Part shown: positions 6,921 to 13,228 of the stretch, piece by piece | Numbering within the stretch: position 1 is the first letter of the stretch | How the letters are laid out: each line of letters begins with the position of its first letter | NCBI GenBank assembly: GCA_031177845.1 | Contig: JAPSGG010000006.1 | Coordinates: 1-13,536 of the forward strand | Direction of reading: 5' to 3' | Source of the DNA: Chromatiales bacterium | Lineage (GTDB): Bacteria > Pseudomonadota > Gammaproteobacteria > JACCYU01 | Length of the DNA: 13,536 bases | Program-made: the position numbers and the translations under genes | Notes under the pieces: generated by a model | What the model was told of the DNA's origin: nothing | Databases searched by the model: none | The model's input: only the letters and a program-made list of their open reading frames with translations

Positions 6921-7448
6921 ATGATCAACCCCACTGAATACCCAAGCGATGCAATCCACTCTGAGGCACATCGATGGCGTGTGCGCCGCACGCTCGGTCC
7001 TACCGCAATGGGGTCTCTGGCCGTGGCGATTTTGCTGTACTTCAGTGGCGAGGCCGGCGGAGCCGACCCTCAGCTATCGAAGGCTGAGCTCATGGCGCAG
7101 GGAAAGGAAATCTATAACGAGACATGTGCGGGATGTCACCAAGCGAGTGGGATGGGTCTCCCTGGCATTTATCCTCCCTTGGTCGCTGGTGTTGCGTTTG
7201 AGGCGGCACCATTTCTGACGCAGCCGCTTGAAGAGCGCGGCTTCTGGAAGAACGGGAAGATTCAGCTCGGTTCGGTGGAGAACCACATCGAGGCCGTCCT
7301 CAACGGCATTCCAAATTCGAGGATGTTCCCCTTCAGCGGACAGCTCGATAACGCTGAGATCGCCGCGGTGGTGACCTATGAGCGCAACGCCTGGGGCAAC
7401 GACAGTGGTGATGTCGTGCAGCCCGAGCAGGTCAAGTCGGCGCGCTAG
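6921..7448 (+). CDS. Single-haem cytochrome c resembling the C-terminal domain of cytochrome oxidase subunit II
   Basis: This 175-residue protein has a polar N-terminus, a hydrophobic segment at about 28-47 that serves as a signal or anchor, and one class I cytochrome c domain. The haem site is CAGCH at 69-73, with a probable axial Met at M135 in SRMFPFSGQL. The ending, VVTYERNAWGNDSGDVVQP, is strikingly like the cytochrome c domain fused to subunit II of caa3-type oxidases, yet no CuA domain precedes it. An insertion of about 25 residues (roughly 91-115) follows the haem-proximal PPLVAG. The start at ATG 6921 is preferred over upstream in-frame codons because GAGAGGAG lies about nine bases before it and the signal segment follows naturally. 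It sits 53 bases after the cytochrome b gene and 22 bases before the regulator. A role as electron acceptor for the dehydrogenase encoded downstream is possible but unproven. Confidence 0.88.
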   Translation: MINPTEYPSDAIHSEAHRWRVRRTLGPTAMGSLAVAILLYFSGEAGGADPQLSKAELMAQGKEIYNETCAGCHQASGMGLPGIYPPLVAGVAFEAAPFLTQPLEERGFWKNGKIQLGSVENHIEAVLNGIPNSRMFPFSGQLDNAEIAAVVTYERNAWGNDSGDVVQPEQVKSAR

Positions 7449-7470
7449 CATCGCGCCTTAGAATCCCGGT

Positions 7471-9537
7471 ATGCATCGACCCATCATCGTCATTCGGGAC
7501 GCCGATGCGGCGCGGGCCGCATGGGTACGATCCAATCTGCTGCCGTTTATGGAAGAGGGCGACGAACTCCATATTTCCTGCGAAGGCTCCGCTCCGAGGA
7601 CGGACATCCTGATTCTGAGCGATCCACAGTCCTCCGAGGACGCGGCGCTCACTGGGGAAAATATCGGGGTCAAAGTCCGTTACGCCCTGACCCGACAAGC
7701 GTGGCGCTCCATTTCGCTCATTCCATATGAAACCACGGTCACCTTGTTATGCGGCAATCGAGGAGTTTTCGGCGCGCTGCGCGATGCGCTCGCGCATTTT
7801 GATCGCTCCGATATCAAGCTCCATGCTCTAGGCGAAGACTTCCAAGAGAGTCCGTGGAAGGCGTGCTGCCGTCTTGGAATTCCGCCACACGCGGCACGTG
7901 CTCCATCCGAGCAAGAGATCGATCTGCCTATAGTCTCCCCCGGATGCATCCTGGACTTGTTGAGGCGCCTGGGGCGGCTGGATGGCGGGGTTTGCAAAGT
8001 GCTCGGCGATTATCTTTGGCGCGTCGCTTGCTCTCCGGCGGATTCTGGGGCTTTTCTCGATCTTGCCTTCGCAACGCGGGCACGCCTGGACCGGGCGCTG
8101 TCCATCTGTGGCCGAGCGGTAATCGAGCTCGATCACCGCGATGTCGCGGTTTATGTCGGCGGACCGATTACGGGGCTTCTGGGAAGACATCGAACCGAAA
8201 TCCTGGGCCGATCGATCCGGGAGGCTTGTCCCGAAATTGCAGCATTGGCAATGGGGTCCTCGAGTACCGAGCGACACCTCGTCGTCAACGGTCATGCCTT
8301 GAGATTGCGCACCGCACCCATCGCACTGGAAGACGCCGATGTGGGCGGATCGTTGCTCGTGTTGAAGCCCTCGGAGGAGGCTCACAGCCGACGCGATCCG
8401 CGACCGATGCTGGGCGAGCACGGCGCACGCCATTGCCTTGCCAATATCATCGGCACGACCCCGGAGATCGAAAGAGCACGCCAACTAGCTTTGCGTGCCG
8501 GCCGGTCCGATTGCTCGGTCCTCATCATCGGTGAATCCGGAACAGGTAAAGAACTATTCGCTCAAGCGATGCACAATGTGTCGGCGCGCGCGAGTGGCCC
8601 CTTCATTCCGATCAACTGCGCCGCCATCCCAGAATCCCTCATCGAGACCGAGCTCTTCGGCTACGAGGGCGGTGCGTTCACCGGCGCGCGCAAACAAGGC
8701 CATCCCAGCCTGTTCGAACGCGCCGACGGCGGCACTATATTCCTAGACGAGTTAAGTGATATGTCACCTCATGTGCAGGCGGCCCTGCTGCGGGTGCTTG
8801 AGGAACACGCAGTAACGCGGGTGGGCGGCGGACGCCGCATCTCGGTCGATGTGCGCGTCATCGCGGCTACGAACAGTCCTCTGGAGGAGCTGGTCAGCGA
8901 CGGCCGATTCCGGCGCGATCTATATCATCGGCTGTGCGTCATTCCACTATGGGTGCCGCCGCTGCGGGAGCGCCGCTCGGATATCGCCATGCTTGCGCGA
9001 AAGTTTCTCGCAGACTGCGGCGATCAGCGCCCGCTGCCGGACGAGGTGCTGAACTATCTCCGCCGTTACCGATGGCCCGGCAATGTCCGAGAACTGCAGC
9101 ACTGCCTGGAGTACATGGTCACCTTTGCCGATGGCCCCTTCACCGTCGCCGACCTGCCCCCGCATATTCAACCCTACATTCAGATCACTGCTGCTGATCG
9201 GGAGCCGCAAGCATCGAACGTCGAATCCGCGCCTCGTGACCCACAGGACGATGAGCTTGATCCCCACAGCCATGGCTCCGGTCGGCGTCCCCTGGACGAG
9301 GGCTGTTATGCCATTCTCGCAATAATCGAGGCGGCCAATCATGCCGGTGTCGGCATCGGACGGCGCGCCTTGGCGGGCGAAGCGCGCCGCAATGGATTTG
9401 CGTTAACCGAGGGAGCGGTTCGCACGCGGCTTATCTCTCTACGCGCCGACGGGCTTGTGCAGTGGGGCCTGGGGCGCGCAGGCGTACATGTCACAGCCAA
9501 GGGGGCACGCCTCCTTCGCCAACGCGGCGGACTCTAA
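7471..9537 (+). CDS. Sigma-54-dependent enhancer-binding regulator with PAS-like domain and C-terminal winged helix
   Basis: This 688-residue activator has an N-terminal region (1-200) that I do not recognise and that lacks the aspartate pattern of a receiver domain, followed by a PAS-like segment at about 205-300. The AAA+ domain spans about 325-560: Walker A GESGTGKE (354-361), the sigma-54-contacting loop GAFTGA (401-406), Walker B GTIFLDEL (421-428), ATN (466-468), arginine-finger region RFRRDLYHRL and sensor II WPGNVREL (535-542). All motifs needed to remodel sigma-54 polymerase are intact. After a polar linker (570-608), residues 611-685 show no Fis-type helix-turn-helix. The pattern GIGRRALAGEARRNG...EGAVRTRLISLRADGLV, then a GRAG turn and TAKGARLL, looks like a winged helix of the NrpR N-terminal kind. 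It is last in the cytochrome operon and directly precedes the mau cluster, which it probably activates. The start has only a weak ribosome binding site. Confidence 0.92.
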   Translation: MHRPIIVIRDADAARAAWVRSNLLPFMEEGDELHISCEGSAPRTDILILSDPQSSEDAALTGENIGVKVRYALTRQAWRSISLIPYETTVTLLCGNRGVFGALRDALAHFDRSDIKLHALGEDFQESPWKACCRLGIPPHAARAPSEQEIDLPIVSPGCILDLLRRLGRLDGGVCKVLGDYLWRVACSPADSGAFLDLAFATRARLDRALSICGRAVIELDHRDVAVYVGGPITGLLGRHRTEILGRSIREACPEIAALAMGSSSTERHLVVNGHALRLRTAPIALEDADVGGSLLVLKPSEEAHSRRDPRPMLGEHGARHCLANIIGTTPEIERARQLALRAGRSDCSVLIIGESGTGKELFAQAMHNVSARASGPFIPINCAAIPESLIETELFGYEGGAFTGARKQGHPSLFERADGGTIFLDELSDMSPHVQAALLRVLEEHAVTRVGGGRRISVDVRVIAATNSPLEELVSDGRFRRDLYHRLCVIPLWVPPLRERRSDIAMLARKFLADCGDQRPLPDEVLNYLRRYRWPGNVRELQHCLEYMVTFADGPFTVADLPPHIQPYIQITAADREPQASNVESAPRDPQDDELDPHSHGSGRRPLDEGCYAILAIIEAANHAGVGIGRRALAGEARRNGFALTEGAVRTRLISLRADGLVQWGLGRAGVHVTAKGARLLRQRGGL

Positions 9538-9555
9538 GGGGAGACGGATTGCCAT

Positions 9556-9600
9556 CCCATATCTTCCCATTACGGCGGCTTATAACCCATTTCAGCCCTA
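9556..9600 (+). promoter_or_regulatory. Candidate activator site: CCCAT elements in 10-bp phase
   Basis: CCCAT occurs at 9556-9560, 9566-9570 and 9586-9590, and CCCTA at 9596-9600, all in steps of exactly ten bases (one helical turn) with the 9576 position skipped. The group lies about 85-130 bases upstream of the -24 element at 9684, the normal distance for enhancer-binding-protein sites. An AATCAA (9635-9640) between the two is a partial match to an IHF core. Function is inferred from spacing and context only. Confidence 0.3.
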
Positions 9601-9683
9601 TACAGATCCCTCTTGCCGCCTCAACCCGGCTCCTAATCAATTTTACGCTTATGGATCAGCTACTTAGTTAAGCGTCCCTCCTA

Positions 9684-9699
9684 TGGCATAGTTATTGTT
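9684..9699 (+). promoter_or_regulatory. Candidate sigma-54 promoter for the mau cluster
   Basis: TGGCATAGTTATTGTT has a consensus -24 element (TGGCATA, 9684-9690), the correct four-base spacer and a -12 element TTGTT (9695-9699), with T where the consensus has C. The mauF start codon is 60 bases downstream of the -12 element, leaving a leader of about 50 bases. The only gene between the regulator and mauF is none at all, so this gap of 220 bases is the natural place for the mau promoter. The identical TGGCATA occurs at 4728. Confidence 0.5.
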
Positions 9700-9758
9700 C
9701 CTTGCTGCGGTGTGCGGCCGGCAGATCGGGCCGATCCTAACGTCCAGGAGCAACGACC

Positions 9759-10625
9759 GTGTACGAAACTGCAACTGAGATGGTTCGAACCGAGCATGCT
9801 GATCTCCCGCGTCAACACGATATAGCGGCTACGCAAATCCAAGACCGTCGGCACTTTCCGAACCGAGTCAGTCACGGCGCGAGAATACTGGTGGCGGCGC
9901 TGGGAGTCGTCGCCAGCGCGTATGCGACAAATCGGCTGCTCACGACGAGCCCAGATACGAATGCGTTGTCGATCGCAACCTTCCTGGCCTTCGCAGGCGG
10001 GCTGCTGTCGACTTGGTCTCCATGCGGCTACTCCTCATTGAGTCTGCTGCGTCCTCACGGGCATTACAGCATTCAGTCCGTAGCGCATTGGATTCCGACC
10101 CTAGGTACCCATGCCCTTGGTTACGCGCTTGCTACCATCATCTTTGGCAGCGGACTGGGCTTGATCGCAGCTTTTGTCCCGGTCGCTGGCACCGCGGGCT
10201 GGCCGCTGGCCGTCGTCGGTTTGATCGCGGTGGGCTACGGATTGCACTGCCTAAACCTGATCCGCATGCCTTATCCGCAACGGCGCATTCAGGTCTCTCA
10301 TGGCGCGCGCAATCACTACCCGATGTGGATGATCAGCCTGATCTACGGGCTTCAACTCGGGCTGAACTTCGTCACCTACGTGCGCACGCCTATTCTTTAC
10401 ATCGTGGTGGGCCTGGCCCTGATCAGCGGCTCACTCGGCGGGGCCCTGTGGCTTATCGGCGCGCTCAACCTGGGCCGCTGGATGCCTCTGCTGGTAAATG
10501 CCTTGCCTATCCGGGATCAGAGTGTGCAGGCCTGGCTCGCATCCAATGAACAGAACGCCAGGCTTGCGGACGGTTTGCTGCTAACGGCGGCCGGCGCGGC
10601 ATTCATCGTGTTCGGTCTGGGCTGA
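9759..10625 (+). CDS. mauF: Methylamine utilisation protein MauF, membrane protein for TTQ enzyme maturation
   Basis: This 288-residue polytopic membrane protein has a polar N-terminus of about 45 residues and roughly seven hydrophobic segments. The second hydrophobic block contains GGLLSTWSPCGYSSLSLLRP, the conserved signature of MauF as I recall it, a distant relative of the CcdA/DsbD transmembrane family. Mutational work in known methylotrophs shows mauF is needed for active methylamine dehydrogenase, but its chemistry is not established. The start is GTG with AGGAG at 9746-9750, eight bases upstream; no ATG in frame fits better. It is the first gene after the sigma-54-like promoter and lies 53 bases before mauB. 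Its presence distinguishes this cluster from the described aromatic amine dehydrogenase (aau) cluster, which lacks mauF. Confidence 0.88.
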   Translation: MYETATEMVRTEHADLPRQHDIAATQIQDRRHFPNRVSHGARILVAALGVVASAYATNRLLTTSPDTNALSIATFLAFAGGLLSTWSPCGYSSLSLLRPHGHYSIQSVAHWIPTLGTHALGYALATIIFGSGLGLIAAFVPVAGTAGWPLAVVGLIAVGYGLHCLNLIRMPYPQRRIQVSHGARNHYPMWMISLIYGLQLGLNFVTYVRTPILYIVVGLALISGSLGGALWLIGALNLGRWMPLLVNALPIRDQSVQAWLASNEQNARLADGLLLTAAGAAFIVFGLG

Positions 10626-10678
10626 CCATTCCTACAACCATGCCTGTTCGTCTTCTGAGCGAAGGAGGTAAATCCATC

Positions 10679-11911
10679 ATGAACTCCATCAACGCGTTGT
10701 TGAACAAGCTGCAGTGGCCGGGCACGACGATCGCGTGCACTGGGGCCGCTGCCGTTCTTGCGGCAGGACTTGCAGGCGCTGCATTCGCGCAGAAGGGAGC
10801 AGACAAGGACCTAGACAAGGCGCTGACCCAGGCGGTCCAGGATCAGGTGTCGATCAGGAAGCTTCCGCCGGCCGATGAGCGCCGGGTCTACGTCGCTGAC
10901 GAGCGTGCCTTCGAGGCCTTCACCCATCATTTCGCCATCGACGGCAACACCGGGACGTATCTCGGACACGTGGACGCGGGACTGTTGCCGATCCCTATAT
11001 CCTCCCCCGATGGCAGCAAACTCTACATCGCCGACACGCACTATTCAGATTATAGCTACGGCAAGCGCAATGACCTGATCAGGGTCTATGATCCCCGCAC
11101 CCTCTCTGAGACCGGCAAGATCGACATCCCCGAAGGGCGCTTCCTTGCCATGGCCGTCACCAGCTATACGCAACTCTCTCCCGATGGAAGGTACCTGTTC
11201 TTCTATCAGTTCGTTCCAAACAACGGGGTGGGCATCGTCGACCTCAAGGCCGGCAAGTATCTGAACACCCTGGATACGCCGCAGTGCTACTATGCCTTTC
11301 CGGCCACAAACCGGCGCGTGGTGACGCATTGCCGGGACGCCTCGCTGCTGCAGGTCACCTTCGACGAAAATGGCAAGCAGGTCAAGAAGACCACGACCGA
11401 GCCCTTCCATGACCCTGTCAAGGAGCCGACTTACGACGATGTCGCGTTCGACCCTCAGTCCGGCAAGCTCTTCTTTATCAGCCTCTGGGGAAAGGTATAT
11501 CCCGTCGACATCGCCGGCGATAAGCCCAAGCCCGGCAAGTCGTGGGACTTGTTAACGGCAGAGGAGCGCAAGGCCGGTTATCTCCCCGGCGGCTGGACGG
11601 TTTCCGCCTACGCGCCGAAGACCAAGCTGCTTTACGTACTGATGGACCAGCGTGCCAAGTGGACCCAGAACTCTGAAAGCAATTACGTCTGGGTCTACGA
11701 CACCACGACCGGCAAGAAGGTCAACGAGATCAACCTGGCGCACGAAGCGCGCTCGCTATACGTTGATCAGGGCTCACCCGCATACCTGTACGCGCTGTCT
11801 TCGCACCATCAGAACCTGACCATCTATGACGCCAAGACCGGCGCTGTAAAGGGATTCATCGACCAACTCGGCCATGAACCCGTGCTCGTTGTAGGCGCGG
11901 TGACCAAGTAG
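10679..11911 (+). CDS. mauB: Amine dehydrogenase heavy (beta-propeller) chain, methylamine dehydrogenase type
   Basis: This 410-residue periplasmic subunit belongs to the TTQ-dependent amine dehydrogenase heterotetramer, which oxidises a primary amine to an aldehyde plus ammonia. A Sec signal is visible at 1-37 (hydrophobic 18-35, probable cleavage after AAFA). The rest is a run of beta-propeller blades, with repeats such as SPDGSKLYIADT, SPDGRYLFFYQF and LYALSSHHQNLTIYDAKTG. Matches to methylamine dehydrogenase heavy chain include FFYQF, GVGIVDL, THCRDASL, LLTAEERKAGYLPGGW, LVDQRAKW and the ending NQLGHEP-like (DQLGHEP). These are closer to the methylamine enzyme than to the aromatic amine enzyme as I remember them. 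The start at 10679 is chosen because GAAGGAGG (10661-10668) sits about ten bases upstream; an in-frame ATG at 10640 has no such site. mauE follows after 32 bases. Confidence 0.95.
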   Translation: MNSINALLNKLQWPGTTIACTGAAAVLAAGLAGAAFAQKGADKDLDKALTQAVQDQVSIRKLPPADERRVYVADERAFEAFTHHFAIDGNTGTYLGHVDAGLLPIPISSPDGSKLYIADTHYSDYSYGKRNDLIRVYDPRTLSETGKIDIPEGRFLAMAVTSYTQLSPDGRYLFFYQFVPNNGVGIVDLKAGKYLNTLDTPQCYYAFPATNRRVVTHCRDASLLQVTFDENGKQVKKTTTEPFHDPVKEPTYDDVAFDPQSGKLFFISLWGKVYPVDIAGDKPKPGKSWDLLTAEERKAGYLPGGWTVSAYAPKTKLLYVLMDQRAKWTQNSESNYVWVYDTTTGKKVNEINLAHEARSLYVDQGSPAYLYALSSHHQNLTIYDAKTGAVKGFIDQLGHEPVLVVGAVTK

Positions 11912-11943
11912 CGTACGGTTAAGCGAGGAGGGCGACTTAAGCA

Positions 11944-12510
11944 ATGAGGGCGACCGACGTGCTGTACGACCCCATGATACTGGCGTTCGCGCAAGCGATC
12001 CTGATGCTCACCTTTCTCACCGGGGCATGGTTCAAGCTGCGCGCGCGCGAAACGTTCGAGGGCGTGGTGTACAACTACCGTGTGTTGCCCGAACTCGCGG
12101 TACGCCCGGCTTCGTACGTGCTGCCTTTGGCTGAACTCGCAGTAGGCTCGGGACTGGCCTACTCCCCTGCGCGCCTGTATGCGGCAATTGGGGCGATAGT
12201 GCTGTTGACAGTGTTCAACATCGCTATCGCCATCAATCTTCTGCGCGGGCGCCGTGAGATCGACTGTGGCTGCTTCAGCTCCGTGCTGAAGCAGCGCTTA
12301 AGCGGCGGGCTGATTGTGCGCAACTTCGGCTTGATTGGATTGGCGGCGTGGCTCGCCTGGGGAGTTCCACGCGCGTCAATCGGAACGGTGGAATGGCTGG
12401 ATTGGGTGGTCGGTGTGGCAATGGCGCTGGCTGTCACCCTGGTTTACATGACGGCGTCTTTGCTCGCCACGCAGGCGAGGCTGGCACATAACACTCGGCA
12501 AACGGGGTAA
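11944..12510 (+). CDS. mauE: Methylamine utilisation protein MauE
   Basis: This 188-residue inner-membrane protein of the DoxX-like/MauE family has four or five hydrophobic segments (about 9-30, 56-73, 77-100, 122-141 and 153-174). The hallmark EIDCGCF places C108 and C110 on the loop after the third helix, a CxC pair suited to thiol-disulfide exchange. In studied methylotrophs MauE and MauD are both required for a stable, correctly disulfide-bonded light chain in the periplasm. The start follows AGGAGG at 11926-11931. Its stop is five bases from the mauD start, so the two are translationally coupled, as in other mau clusters. Confidence 0.92.
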   Translation: MRATDVLYDPMILAFAQAILMLTFLTGAWFKLRARETFEGVVYNYRVLPELAVRPASYVLPLAELAVGSGLAYSPARLYAAIGAIVLLTVFNIAIAINLLRGRREIDCGCFSSVLKQRLSGGLIVRNFGLIGLAAWLAWGVPRASIGTVEWLDWVVGVAMALAVTLVYMTASLLATQARLAHNTRQTG

Positions 12511-12515
12511 GCACG

Positions 12516-13175
12516 ATGCTCGAAGCATTAATGGTATCCAATATACTGCTCTGGATTGTCACACTGGCACTGGGCCTCACAGTACTGGCGCTCGCCCGGC
12601 AGATCGGCCTCCTGCATGAGCGCTCTGCACCACTGGGCGCCATGGTGACCGATGCCGGCCCCAATGTCGGCGATAAGGCGCCAATCTTCGAGCTGGACGA
12701 CTTCTCTGGCAAGCGGCGAGTGGCGATTGGAGGCCCAAAGCGGCAGGGACTGGATACGCTATTGGTGTTCTTGGCTCCTACCTGTCCGATGTGCAACAAG
12801 ATCCTGCCCACCATGCAGGCGTTGGCGCGCCAGGAGCATCTGGATGTCATCGTCGTCAGTGACGGCGCGCGTGAGGAGCACGAACGCTTCCTGCATCGCC
12901 ACCCGATTGGCAGCATTCCCTACGTGGTGTCCGCTGAGATCGGCATACGCTACCGCATCGGTCGCGTGCCGTACGCAGTGTTGATCGACGATCAGGGCGT
13001 GATCCGCGCGAAGGGGCTGGTGAATACGAGAGAGCATCTCGAGAGCCTGATTGAGGCGAAGGCGATGAACGTTGCCTCGATTCAACAGTACCTAAAGGAA
13101 ACGCAGGCCCAGCACGAGGAGGGTGACGCGCAGCACTCCGGCGAGGCCGCGCAATCGAGTGGTGCGAGACGTTAA
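12516..13175 (+). CDS. mauD: Methylamine dehydrogenase accessory protein MauD, thioredoxin-like
   Basis: This 219-residue protein has an N-terminal membrane anchor (about 9-28) followed by a periplasmic thioredoxin-like domain. The active site CPMC is at C90 and C93 within FLAPTCPMCNKILP, and the cis-proline partner is in RVPYAVL (P151). MauD is a disulfide oxidoreductase or isomerase thought to act on the light chain, which carries six disulfides in characterised enzymes. The C-terminal tail beyond about residue 195 is polar, low-complexity (Gln, His, Glu, Ser) and probably disordered. The last codons lie inside a 21-base tandem duplication, so the end of the protein may be of recent origin. 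GGGGT at 12504-12508, overlapping the mauE stop, provides the ribosome binding site. Confidence 0.94.
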   Translation: MLEALMVSNILLWIVTLALGLTVLALARQIGLLHERSAPLGAMVTDAGPNVGDKAPIFELDDFSGKRRVAIGGPKRQGLDTLLVFLAPTCPMCNKILPTMQALARQEHLDVIVVSDGAREEHERFLHRHPIGSIPYVVSAEIGIRYRIGRVPYAVLIDDQGVIRAKGLVNTREHLESLIEAKAMNVASIQQYLKETQAQHEEGDAQHSGEAAQSSGARR

Positions 13176-13199
13176 CCAAGTGGTGCGAGACGTTAACTG
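13158..13199 (+). repeat. 21-base tandem duplication across the mauD stop codon
   Basis: AGTGGTGCGAGACGTTAAC occurs at 13158-13176 and again at 13179-13197, with a period of 21 bases (13158-13178 and 13179-13199; 19 of 21 positions identical). The TAA stop of mauD lies inside the first copy (13173-13175). The second copy is wholly noncoding, ahead of the mauA ribosome binding site. Each copy contains the palindrome GTTAAC. Confidence 0.9.
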
Positions 13200-13228
13200 A
13201 ACAATCTGGCAAGCAGGAGGATCGATCC

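Noticed and set aside
7828..8534. Long open frames on both strands within the regulator gene
   Set aside because: The 688-codon frame carries PAS and AAA+ features across this stretch; the alternatives are low-complexity Arg-rich shadows.
10640..10678. Upstream ATG as start of mauB
   Set aside because: It adds a 13-residue tail before a normal signal peptide, and the strong GAAGGAGG lies inside it, correctly placed for the ATG at 10679.
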